Made by a program: the position numbers and the translations under genes. The notes below the pieces were generated by a model. That model was given only the letters and a program-made list of their open reading frames with translations. It was not told where the DNA came from and made no database searches. A stretch of 43,707 nt of DNA from Uruburuella suis (GTDB lineage: Bacteria > Pseudomonadota > Gammaproteobacteria > Burkholderiales > Neisseriaceae), in assembly GCF_004341385.1 (NCBI RefSeq), contig NZ_SLXE01000023.1:1-43707 (forward strand). The letters run 5' to 3'. Positions 15,687-23,592 of this stretch are shown here, piece by piece; position 1 is the stretch's first letter, and every line of letters begins with the position of its first letter.

Positions 15687-16802
15687 CTATTTGGTGCCAA
15701 ACAGCTTGCGCATCAGGCGTTGCAACAATCCGCGCGGCTGCTCTGCCGAGGGGCTCACTGCTTTTTGGGCATCTTTCGCCATTTGATCGTCAGGCACATT
15801 ACTGCTGACATTCATATTGGCGGCCACAGCCGCATCTGCCTGCCCGCCGCTGCCGAATTGATCATCGGTGGCCAAAAAGCCGGTGGCCGAAGTGGCGGCC
15901 AGATAATTCAGAATATCGGGCATTTCCAGCGGCATCACTTTATACAGAATATTCAGGTTAACCGATGTTTTGGTGAGAAAGGCCGATAAACGCATCGATT
16001 CGGGCACCGGTGCCAAACGGGTCAAATTGGGCCAGCGCTTGAGGGTAAACACCGTTTGCGGCGTCATCGGATAAGCCAAGCGGCCTTGCGCGGTCCAAAT
16101 CGCCATCTGCCACAAGCACGACATAATGGTCACTTTGGCTTTTTCTTTCCATTGCGGATTATCCGGCACGGCTTTGCACACAACTTGCAGTTTATCGTCT
16201 TTACTGAATTTTTCCAGCTCGCCCGCGCTGACCGTCAGCAAAACGCGCTGAATGCTCGGAAACACAATCAACACCGGCTTGCCATCGTGCAGCACGGCCA
16301 CATCCTGATGCCCTTGGCTGGCCGCTTTGAGTGCACCGAGCAGTCCGCGTTGCGGATTGAAGCGGCGGATGGTGGTTTTGCGCACGCCGTTGCTGCCGGG
16401 CTCTGCACCGTCTTCAGACGGCATATATTCGGGCACTTCATAAATATGGCCGCCCTGAGCCAAGCTGCGCAAAATGGGAAACAGCGTATCGAATTTAATG
16501 GGCTTGGCCAAATAAGGCGTACGCTCTTTCGGCTCGCCGGTTGAAAACATCACCACCGGAATATCGGTGTATTTCTGCTTCAACGCCTGCCAATTCTGCA
16601 TGCCCTCTTCGCTATCGGTATCCACCAGCACCATATCCGGCTGCTCAACCGATTCGGGTGTCACCATTTCATAATTGGTGGTGTTGTGCATCTTAAATGC
16701 CATTCGGAAAACGGCATCTTGCTGGTCGCCCATATTTTGCAGCATTACCCTGATGGTTTTTACTTTCGGCAACATATTTTCCATGATTGATTCCCCGGTC
16801 AT
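15687..16802 (-). CDS. receiver-like domain protein of the GTPase operon (371 aa)
   Basis: The N-terminal ~120 residues resemble a response-regulator receiver: MVLVDTDSEEG (candidate acceptor Asp), VVMFSTGEP, and a Lys-Pro pair in YLAKPIKFDTLFPIL. The rest has no family I recognise. It includes a linker, a segment near GLLGALKAASQGHQDVAVLHDGKPV, and a positively charged C-terminus (LLQRLMRKLFGTK). The ATG at 16802 overlaps the upstream stop as ATGA. The ATG at 16784 (MENMLPK) has its own GGGGA SD and may be the true start. No histidine kinase is adjacent, so phosphorylation is uncertain. Confidence 0.75.
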   Translation of the reverse strand: MTGESIMENMLPKVKTIRVMLQNMGDQQDAVFRMAFKMHNTTNYEMVTPESVEQPDMVLVDTDSEEGMQNWQALKQKYTDIPVVMFSTGEPKERTPYLAKPIKFDTLFPILRSLAQGGHIYEVPEYMPSEDGAEPGSNGVRKTTIRRFNPQRGLLGALKAASQGHQDVAVLHDGKPVLIVFPSIQRVLLTVSAGELEKFSKDDKLQVVCKAVPDNPQWKEKAKVTIMSCLWQMAIWTAQGRLAYPMTPQTVFTLKRWPNLTRLAPVPESMRLSAFLTKTSVNLNILYKVMPLEMPDILNYLAATSATGFLATDDQFGSGGQADAAVAANMNVSSNVPDDQMAKDAQKAVSPSAEQPRGLLQRLMRKLFGTK

Positions 16803-18286
16803 TTAGCACGTTGTCGGTTGACACGCTGCAACAACTGGCTCATGGCCAGCACCACTTCTTCAGGCAGGCTGTCGACACGCTCGCGCAGCAAGCGCAAAAA
16901 TTGCTCCAAGCGGGGCCAGTCTTCAGAGCGCTCGTATAAATCAAACAACATGATATAAAGCTGAGACTCTTGCGGGTAATGCAAAACCGTTTGCTCCAAT
17001 GTGCCGATGGCCTGATCCAGCTGGCCATACATCAGCAAAGATTCCACCTCTTTCACCGCCTCTTCGGCAGGTGAAGCGTTTTCGCTGATAATGGAGGTGT
17101 CTTTTTGAACCAAATCACGGTATTTGGCCTTGATTTGGCGCGATGTGGGTTGCAGATAGCCTTTAGCCAAACCGATTTCGCGCACTTGCTGCTCGCTGGG
17201 GCCTTTTTCCAAATCGTCAAACACTTCATGATAGCCCAGGCTGTAGCCCCAGCCCAACATGCGCTCTTTTACTTGGCGGCCATACTGGCCGAGCGAGAAA
17301 TAGAGCTTCCATAAGTGCTTGGCAAACTGATTCACTTCGTCGTGCTGATAATCGAGCTTGAGCGCATCGATAATCAGGCTGGCGGGCTTGGGTGATTTTT
17401 GAATGGCACGGTTGTATTGCAGCAGCGCTGTTTCGTAATCCACTTTGTTTTTCAAAAGCTTGGCACCACGCTCCGGCCGCACAAAACCCATCACCGCGCT
17501 CATTTCTTCTTCGCTCACCTCGCCGAAATCCTGCTTGCCGACCACAATCGGCATGCGTTTGGCGGAGGCGCCTTCTTTATGGGCAGCGGTGCCTACGGTC
17601 AGCACAGGCTGCGCGGCCACTTCATCCAAACCGTTTTTCTCGCCGATTTGGCGTGCCACCTCTTGCATGCTCCAGCCCAAATCCTGCTCGGCCAACACCC
17701 GCAAAGGCAGATGATTGGGCTCAATCGCCAGGCCGGCTTTCACATATTCGGCGGTGCTTTCTTTGGAGAGAACGGTTTTATGTCCGCTCAGCGTGGCGGC
17801 GAGCAAATCGAGATTGCCCGCGCGCAGACTCAGCCCCACCAGCTCGTGCACCAATTTTTCAGGCGCAGGCGGCGGCAGCTTGCTCAGATAGCCGGCCAAA
17901 GAAGCGGCGGCTTTATCTTCATAGCCAAATTGCTTGTAAACTTGATATTCGGTGAGCGGATCAACTTCCTGAGCCGACACGGCCGTGGTCATATTATCGG
18001 ATGCGCTGCCTTCCCAGCCCCAACCGTGATCGTCGTTTTCTGCCACCGACTGATTGATATGCGCTATCCAGTCATCGCCATCCTCTGCAGTTTTCCCCTC
18101 TGTAGCGCGGCGCTCCGAAGCCGGCATTTTGGCCGACCGAGCTGTTTTCTTTGCTGCGCCGCCCTGCTTGTAGCGCACAAGCAACAGCACCAGCAGCAAA
18201 AGCACCAGCAACACAATTAAAAGTGAATAATCCAAAAGTATCTCCCGATACACGCTAAAAGCAATCAAATCCTGCCGCCATCCCAC
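16799..18286 (-). CDS. membrane-anchored TPR / FimV-like protein (up to 495 aa)
   Basis: Anchored by one hydrophobic helix near the N-terminus (YSLLIVLLVLLLLVLLLV), then a charged linker and a large cytoplasmic helical domain. FimV-like signatures include DPLTEYQVYKQFGYEDKAAASL and a C-terminal TPR-like block (LLMYGQLDQAIGTLEQTVLHYPQESQLYIMLFDLYERSEDW). It has no LysM domain. A TTG start at 18235, preceded by GGGAG and giving MDYSLLIVLL, fits a short anchor better than the ATG at 18286. First gene of the operon. FimV-type proteins organise polar pilus machinery, which would fit the GTPase/roadblock genes downstream (inference). Confidence 0.75.
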   Translation of the reverse strand: MGWRQDLIAFSVYREILLDYSLLIVLLVLLLLVLLLVRYKQGGAAKKTARSAKMPASERRATEGKTAEDGDDWIAHINQSVAENDDHGWGWEGSASDNMTTAVSAQEVDPLTEYQVYKQFGYEDKAAASLAGYLSKLPPPAPEKLVHELVGLSLRAGNLDLLAATLSGHKTVLSKESTAEYVKAGLAIEPNHLPLRVLAEQDLGWSMQEVARQIGEKNGLDEVAAQPVLTVGTAAHKEGASAKRMPIVVGKQDFGEVSEEEMSAVMGFVRPERGAKLLKNKVDYETALLQYNRAIQKSPKPASLIIDALKLDYQHDEVNQFAKHLWKLYFSLGQYGRQVKERMLGWGYSLGYHEVFDDLEKGPSEQQVREIGLAKGYLQPTSRQIKAKYRDLVQKDTSIISENASPAEEAVKEVESLLMYGQLDQAIGTLEQTVLHYPQESQLYIMLFDLYERSEDWPRLEQFLRLLRERVDSLPEEVVLAMSQLLQRVNRQRAK

Positions 18287-18458
18287 ACCTTTTTGAAATA
18301 GGCAGCCTGCAACCGACTCAAACCACGCAGACTGTGGTGTTTACGGTAAAGCAAACAGAAAGATTAAAGCCAAGGCCTGAAGCCTTCCCCTTTCAATTTA
18401 GCATCATAGCATGATTTAACAAAAGTCGTCACATTCAAAACCTTTTCAGACGGCCATA

Positions 18459-19504
18459 TTACACTTCCCCGACCGCCCGTGGTCGGCTCGGCGGCTTTTC
18501 AAGCCAGCCTATGGTTGCCACATGCGCCGTTTGTGCAAACATATTCATGATACCGCAGCCACAAAACCATGGCTTTTCTCCACCCACACCGCTGCATCGC
18601 GGGCAAACGTGGCCGGATTGCACGGCACATACACAACACGTTGCGGCAAATAAGGCTTATGCAGCATCTGCACCACAGCATAAGCGCCGCTGAGCGGCGG
18701 ATCAAGCAGCATTTTATCCCATGCCCCACGCCGCAATCGCACTTGAGTGCGTTTCAAACAAATCGGCCGTCTGAAACCCCACATTGGTTTCACAGCCATT
18801 GAAACAGACACTATCGCGATCGCGCTGCGCCAGATAACCCGCCGCCTGAGCACTTGCGCGCCTTTCTTGGCCATCGGCAGGCTGGAATCACCCAAGCCGC
18901 AAAATCAATCGGCAATACGCCCGCCCAACTGCCCATCAAGCAGCCGCAAAGAGTGCGTCACCATCAGCACATTGGTGTCGGCATTGATTTGCGTGAAATC
19001 ACCGGGGCGACATCGAATTCGGGCAGGCGATATTGCAGAATTGCAGAGCGGGCACATTAAACGGGTAAAACGGATAAACTGCCCACCCGTGCTGCAAGCA
19101 AATTTACCAATCAGGCACGCCGCCATCGTTCAAACCATCGGCAACTGCCGCAAAAAATATGCAGCGCGCTTTCAGACGGCCTGCCACATCAGCCGCCACG
19201 CTCGGCAGCCATGGCGTCACCACACGCTGTTTGTAAGCCACGTGCGCCAAAGGTTCCACATATTCGCCGCATGTATCAAAATCGCCACACTCGGGCGGCC
19301 GCCCTTACCGCAAGGCGGCCGCCACCGCAGCCGCTTCACCTTCATCGAATTGCTTTTTACGGCACACCACCGGCAAGCCACTGGCACCAAGAACCAAACA
19401 CCACAAATGAAGCACGTTCTACCCGCCACCCGGGCCACGCCGCGGCCTTCATCATCCATTCCGCCTGCCTGCGCCACCGCAAATAATTTGCCCGCCGGCT
19501 TCAT
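18459..19504 (-). pseudogene. rlmD: decayed 23S rRNA (uracil-1939-C5)-methyltransferase gene (rlmD)
   Basis: Pieces of RlmD are recognisable in order on the minus strand but in different frames. They are DDEGRGVARVAG (TRAM-like start, ~19455), CGEYVEPLAHVAYKQRVVTPWL (~19270), GDFTQINADTNVL (~18980), FCGLG with a degraded SAM-site context (~18890), LDPPLSGAYAV (~18690), CNPATFARD with the catalytic-Cys position (~18610), and NMFAQTAHV (~18540) before a stop at 18459. Several frameshifts and in-frame stops separate them. The ~1.05 kb span is shorter than an intact gene, so internal deletions are likely. A functional copy may exist elsewhere. Confidence 0.8.
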
Positions 19505-19628
19505 GGTTTTTCCTGCCTGCCAACCGCTTGGCCGCTATCCGCAACCGAAAAGCAGATATTTTCGCACAAAACCACCCATACTGCGGTATGATTTCGAGCT
19601 GTTATCATACTGCCCATTTATCAGAAAA

Positions 19629-20612
19629 ATGAAAAATTTAGGATTCGGCCTGCTCACCCTCGGCATGGGTGCCGCAGCATACGCAAACACACCGCTCCCC
19701 GACTTTCCGCCTGTATCGCAAGGCCAACATGTTGTGATCAACATTCCGCAACAACGTCTTTTTCTTTACACCAACGGCAAGTTCACCAAAGTGTATCCCG
19801 TGGCCGTGGGCAAGGCGATGACGCAAACCAATTTGGGCGAACACAAAATCGGCGTGAAAGCGTTTAATCCCACTTGGCATATTCCCCGCAGCATCCAGAA
19901 AGAGCGCAACGATGGCGTGAAAACCATTCCGCCCGGCCCCAATAATCCGCTGGGTCCCGTGTTTGTGCGCATGGGCGAACCCAAGCTCGGCCTCGGCATT
20001 CACGGCACCAACGCGCCCAGCAGCGTGCCCGGTGTGCGCAGCCACGGCTGTGTGCGCATGAAATCGCCCGATGCCATGGAATTTGCCAAAACCATCACCA
20101 CCGGCTCGCCCGCTTCGGTGATTTACCAAATGGCTGCGCTCAATGTGGATGCCAACAACAATTTGTGGCTGGCCGCCTACCGCGACCCTTATAACCAGAA
20201 AAACCTCGACACCGCCACTCTGCGCAAAAGCATCACCGCTTGGGCAAAAGCGCACGGCAAAACGGTGAACACCAAGCGCATCGATGCCGTGCTGAAAAAC
20301 CGCTCCGGCATGATAAACTGCCTCACCTGCGCCGCCGGCGTGAAAGTGAAAGGCCCCTTAAAATCGGTGGCCTGGACCAGCGGCTCAGCCGGCTACACCC
20401 AGCCCAAAGCCATTCCCAAGCCCGCTCCGGTGCGGGATGAAGTGTTGCCCCCGGGCAGCGAAATCGAAGTGGATGAAGAAGCCACCAAGCCGGAAGCCCC
20501 CGCTGCTGCGCCTGCACAGCCCGCACCGGAGAGCGCTGCTTCCGCTGCTTCGCAACCGGCCGCATCACCTGCTTCCGCACCAAACGGCGACCCGACTGAA
20601 AACCTGTTTTAA
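19629..20612 (+). CDS. L,D-transpeptidase (YkuD domain, 327 aa)
   Basis: Periplasmic cysteine transpeptidase that makes 3-3 peptidoglycan crosslinks or attaches proteins to the wall. Signal peptide residues 1-20 (MKNLGFGLLTLGMGAAAYAN). The YkuD domain covers ~30-175, with His125 in GIHGTNAP and the catalytic SHGCVRM motif (His139, Cys141). The C-terminal ~60 residues are Ala/Pro/Glu-rich, likely disordered. The frame is open far upstream (to 18747), but that part runs antisense through the rlmD remnant; the start at 19629 is fixed by the signal peptide. SD is weak. The stop TAA abuts a lone MITE-like end. Confidence 0.9.
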   Translation: MKNLGFGLLTLGMGAAAYANTPLPDFPPVSQGQHVVINIPQQRLFLYTNGKFTKVYPVAVGKAMTQTNLGEHKIGVKAFNPTWHIPRSIQKERNDGVKTIPPGPNNPLGPVFVRMGEPKLGLGIHGTNAPSSVPGVRSHGCVRMKSPDAMEFAKTITTGSPASVIYQMAALNVDANNNLWLAAYRDPYNQKNLDTATLRKSITAWAKAHGKTVNTKRIDAVLKNRSGMINCLTCAAGVKVKGPLKSVAWTSGSAGYTQPKAIPKPAPVRDEVLPPGSEIEVDEEATKPEAPAAAPAQPAPESAASAASQPAASPASAPNGDPTENLF

Positions 20613-20634
20613 TACCGATTCAAATAAATAAGCC
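20610..20634. repeat. solitary degenerate MITE end at a stop codon
   Basis: TAA followed by TACCGATTCAAATAAATAAG resembles the end of the Correia-like MITEs. The TAA is the stop codon of the L,D-transpeptidase gene. No opposite end is recognised. Confidence 0.4.
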
Positions 20635-20643
20635 TTTATAAAT

Positions 20644-20694
20644 ATTCGAAGCAAAGGCCGTCTGAAAACCTTTCAGACGGCCTTTGCTTCGAAT
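20644..20694. terminator. extended inverted repeat containing a DUS pair
   Basis: Two perfect 24-base arms (20644-20667 and 20671-20694) surround ACC. The DUS part is extended outward by ATTCGAAGCAA on each side. It lies 31 bases past the L,D-transpeptidase stop. Confidence 0.7.
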
Positions 20695-20772
20695 TTCAAA
20701 TAAAAAATGATACAAGCAGGTATGAAGCACGCGTCTCAGCCACGCACCTTCTACAATCTTCAGCTTGTTTGA

Positions 20773-20915
20773 TATAATGGCATGCATAAAAAAAGTGATG
20801 CGGCGGATAGCAAACCCAACAAATCCACAGGCCGTCTGAAACCTTGGGTTTATCAATTCAACCTGCACTGTTGCAGAATACAGTTTCGTGTAACTTTTTC
20901 TTTTATTTCACTTAA
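20773..20915. repeat. MITE-like repeat related to 21246-21629 (uninterrupted copy)
   Basis: It shares with 21246-21629 an ordered set of blocks: a left end TATAATGGCATGCAT then AAAAAAAGTGA, AAACCCAAC..CCACA, a DUS, TTGGGTTT, and a right block TGTAACTTTTTCTT. AAACCCAA and TTGGGTTT form a stem around a functional DUS (20830-20841). Confidence 0.55.
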
Positions 20916-20924
20916 ATAGCAACA

Positions 20925-20955
20925 AAGGCCGTCTGAAAACCTTTCAGACGGCCTT
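20925..20955. terminator. inverted DUS pair
   Basis: AAGGCCGTCTGAAA and its complement surround ACC. No gene ends close by, so its role here is unclear. Confidence 0.5.
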
Positions 20956-21245
20956 GTTTCCAATTATCACACACGGCATTGGCCAGACAACGCGATAAGC
21001 TTATTTTTGGCTTGCGTATGATTTTATGGCTTATATCAATCACAAAAACAATCATACAAAATAAGAATCACTTGGGCGCTATCTGCTCAGGCTGTGTCGG
21101 CCTTCGGCGCACCTCAACAAAACTCAAACGACTTTATCAAATCAATCTGTTGAAAAGCAAACATCGGCTTACGGTCTTAGCAACCCAACCTAACTTATCT
21201 ATTTGTTTGTAGCTTATCTCTTTATAAGCGTATTTTTTTGAATGC
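20956..21245. other. gene-free DNA with a possible degenerate MITE
   Basis: No convincing gene is seen. TTATATCAATCACAAAAACA at 21031-21050 resembles the left end of MITE copy E, and GTATTTTTTTGAATGC at 21230-21245 resembles a right end. If they belong together they mark a decayed ~215-bp copy, but the interior matches none of the others. Confidence 0.35.
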
Positions 21246-21629
21246 TATAGTAGAATGCCTAAAAAAGTGACACAACGGGCTGGTTGGTTGAAAACCCAAC
21301 AAGCCCACATGCCGAGGCCTTTACAAAACGCCCTTTCCGTCGCTCCTGCGTAGGCAGGAGCCCAGTCTGAAGCGCAGCTTCAGTTGTCGGACAGGTAGGC
21401 ACCATCAAAATATGAGAAATCAAATATTTGATTTTATAGGGCGTTTATCATTTTCAGAAAAGTGTGAGACAAGCAAAGCGCTGCTTTGCGCTGGGCACCC
21501 GCCTACGCGGGTGCGACAGATATCTGGTTTTGCAAAGGTCTCATGCCGTTTGAAACGTTGGGTTTGACAACCTAACCTACTCCGTTATGGCGCGTAGTTT
21601 TGTATAACTTTTTCTTGCATTCCACTATA
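21246..21629. mobile_element. MITE-like element with TATAGTRGAATGC ends, interrupted by a hairpin element
   Basis: The left end TATAGTAGAATGCC (21246-21259) and right end GCATTCCACTATA (21617-21629) are inverted repeats, continued inward by AAAAAAGTGACACAA and its imperfect complement. It is the second copy of the repeat at 20773-20915, but is split near its DUS by a ~230-bp insertion. The start TATAGT recalls the Correia end. Confidence 0.65.
21315..21541. repeat. symmetric five-hairpin element inserted in the MITE
   Basis: Hairpins in order: GCTCCTGC/GCAGGAGC (21342-21361), CTGAAGC/GCTTCAG (21367-21383), palindrome AAATCAAATATTTGATTT (21417-21434), GCAAAGC/GCTTTGC (21473-21489), GCACCCGC/GCGGGTGC (21495-21514). 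The outer hairpins mirror each other, with compensated base changes in both stems. CATGCCG flanks the block at 21308-21314 and 21542-21548, like a target-site duplication. Confidence 0.7.
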
Positions 21630-21643
21630 TCACCCACTCAAAC

Positions 21644-22672
21644 CTATTCCGACAAGCCCAAAATCATCGCATCGCCATAGCTGAAAAAACGGTATTGCTG
21701 CTCAATCGCATGGTTATACACCGCGCGGATGTGCGCCGTGCCCGAAAAAGCGCTCACCAGCATCAGCAGCGTGGATTTGGGTAGATGAAAATTGGTAATC
21801 AGCCGGTCAACCACCTTGAAACGATAGCCCGGCGTGATGAAAATATCCGTGTCGCCGCCGCCCGCCTGCAAGCGGCCGCTGGCACGCGCCGCCGATTCGA
21901 GCGCCCGCATCGACGTGGTGCCCACCGCCCACACCTTATTGCCGCGCGCCTTGGCCGCCTCAATCAACGCCACCACTTGCGGCGGCACTTCATACCATTC
22001 GCTGTGCATTTTGTGCTCGGCGATATTATCCACCCGCACAGGCTGGAATGTGCCCGCGCCCACATGCAGCGTTACCTCGGCCATGTGCACGCCCTTATCC
22101 TTTAATTGCGCCAGCAATTCATCGGTGAAATGCAGGCCGGCCGTGGGCGCGGCCACCGCACCTTGGTGCTTGGCATACACGGTTTGATAACGGCTGTCGT
22201 CTTCATCATCGGCCGCGCGCTCGATATAGGGCGGCAGCGGCAGATGGCCGTGGCGCGCCAGCAATTCATACACGCTCTCGCTGCCGGCAAAGCGCAGGCA
22301 AAACAGCTCGCCCTGCCGCTCCAGCATTGTGGCCTCGATGCCGCCCTCAAACACCAATTGCGTGCCCGGCTTGGGCGATTTTGACGAACGCACATGCGCC
22401 AGCGCCGTGTGTGCATCCACCACCCGCTCAATCAGCGCCTCAATCTTGCCGCCGCTCTCTTTTTGGCCAAACAGGCGCGCCTTCATCACCTTGGTGTTGT
22501 TAAACACCAGCACATCGCCCGGCTGCACCCAATCGGGTAAATCGGCAAACATTTTGTCGGCTATCGGCGTGTCGGGCAAAGCGGCCAACAAACGGCTGCT
22601 GCCGCGCACCGCCGGCGGATGCTGGGCAATCAAGGGTTCGGGCAGGTTAAAATCAAAATCGGCAAGTTGCAT
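21644..22672 (-). CDS. queA: S-adenosylmethionine:tRNA ribosyltransferase-isomerase (342 aa)
   Basis: Transfers and isomerises the ribosyl group of SAM onto preQ1 in tRNA to form epoxyqueuosine at wobble position 34. Family hallmarks: FDFNLPEPLIAQHPP at the N-terminus, FADLPDWVQPGDVLVFNNTKVMKARL, GAVAAPTAGLHFTDELL, the HVGAGTFQPV block and the C-terminal TNFHLPKSTLLMLVSAF. Length is typical (~340-350 aa). The SD is weak. It is transcribed alone, divergent from accB, with a ~380-bp region between them. Confidence 0.97.
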   Translation of the reverse strand: MQLADFDFNLPEPLIAQHPPAVRGSSRLLAALPDTPIADKMFADLPDWVQPGDVLVFNNTKVMKARLFGQKESGGKIEALIERVVDAHTALAHVRSSKSPKPGTQLVFEGGIEATMLERQGELFCLRFAGSESVYELLARHGHLPLPPYIERAADDEDDSRYQTVYAKHQGAVAAPTAGLHFTDELLAQLKDKGVHMAEVTLHVGAGTFQPVRVDNIAEHKMHSEWYEVPPQVVALIEAAKARGNKVWAVGTTSMRALESAARASGRLQAGGGDTDIFITPGYRFKVVDRLITNFHLPKSTLLMLVSAFSGTAHIRAVYNHAIEQQYRFFSYGDAMILGLSE

Positions 22673-23051
22673 GGTTTTTCAGCTGTGTTCAAAAAAAGCG
22701 CTATTATACGCACATTCTTTTTCAGACGGCCTGCCCGCACAGCCTACTTATTATTATTCAGTGCATTTTGCCGCCACACCCCGCAAAGCCTTTAGAATAA
22801 ATACTCTTTAACCGATTTAAAGTAGCCGGCGGCGCGCCCGAACTGCTTCTTTTGCAGCCAAAACCGCCTGATTTTGATATTTTGCTAGACATTTAACAGC
22901 AATTTCGCCAAAATACGCCATCACCATTTCCCAAGCACAGGCTTCATATTCCGGCCGGGTTTCCCGGTTTCCCCTGTTTTTATTCCCCTATTTCGCTGAA
23001 TCAAGCGGCCAACATGCCGCTCTCGCACCCCTACCAAAGGATGATATTCAA
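22673..23051. promoter_or_regulatory. divergent intergenic region queA / accB
   Basis: No gene is seen in 379 bases. It contains one DUS (near 22720), promoter-like AT-rich stretches, and the accB SD AAAGGATG just before 23052. It must hold the promoters of queA (left) and accB (right). No riboswitch fold was recognised. Confidence 0.5.
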
Positions 23052-23513
23052 ATGGACTTACGCAAACTGAAAAAACTGATCGATTTGGTTGAAGAATCAG
23101 GCATCGCCGAAATCGAAGTAACCGAAGGCGAAGAAAAAGTGCGCATCACCCGCTCGATGGCCGCTGCGCCGCAAGCCCTTTACGCCGCCCCCGCCCCCTT
23201 GGCCCACGCACCCGCACCGGTGGCCGCCGCGCCCGTAGCGGCCGCGCCCGCTCCTGCTGCCGCGCCCGCCGCCGATTTGGGCAATGCCCAAAAATCACCG
23301 ATGGTCGGCACTTTCTACCGCGCACCCAGCCCCGCCTCACCTGCTTTTGTGGAAGTGGGTCAAAACGTTAAAGCCGGCGACACCTTGTGCATTATCGAAG
23401 CCATGAAGCTGATGAACGAAATCGAAGCCGAAAAATCCGGCGTGGTGAAAGCCATTCTGGTTGACAACGGCCAGCCGGTCGAATATGGCGAGCCGCTGTT
23501 TATTATCGAATAA
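23052..23513 (+). CDS. accB: biotin carboxyl carrier protein of acetyl-CoA carboxylase (153 aa)
   Basis: Carries biotin for the first step of fatty-acid synthesis. The N-terminal ~35 residues are MDLRKLKKLIDLVEESGIAEIEV, then an Ala/Pro-rich swinging linker (~38-75), then the biotinyl domain (VGTFYRAPSP...). Biotin would be attached to Lys119 in EAMKLMNEIEA. SD AAAGGA is well placed. It is followed by accC after 79 bases containing an outward-facing DUS pair, so the two genes may be partly uncoupled. Confidence 0.97.
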   Translation: MDLRKLKKLIDLVEESGIAEIEVTEGEEKVRITRSMAAAPQALYAAPAPLAHAPAPVAAAPVAAAPAPAAAPAADLGNAQKSPMVGTFYRAPSPASPAFVEVGQNVKAGDTLCIIEAMKLMNEIEAEKSGVVKAILVDNGQPVEYGEPLFIIE

Positions 23514-23516
23514 ATC

Positions 23517-23561
23517 TTTCAGACGGCCTTTTTATTCCAACACACAAAAGGCCGTCTGAAA
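23517..23561 (+). terminator. DUS hairpin between accB and accC
   Basis: TTTCAGACGGCCTTTT and AAAAGGCCGTCTGAAA form 16-bp arms around 13 bases. As a hairpin inside an operon it could attenuate accC, or read-through may be normal. Confidence 0.5.
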
Positions 23562-23592
23562 CCTTGTCAGAAATCATTCTGAAAGAAGCCTT

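Noticed and set aside
18747..19628. Open frame in front of the L,D-transpeptidase
   Set aside because: It runs antisense through the rlmD remnant; the signal peptide at 19629 marks the true start.
20979..21212. 77-aa plus-strand frame
   Set aside because: No SD, no recognisable family and a repeat-derived context; judged a chance frame.
21308..21548. Possible CRISPR array
   Set aside because: The repeated units are hairpins of different sequence and spacing, not direct repeats with equal spacers.
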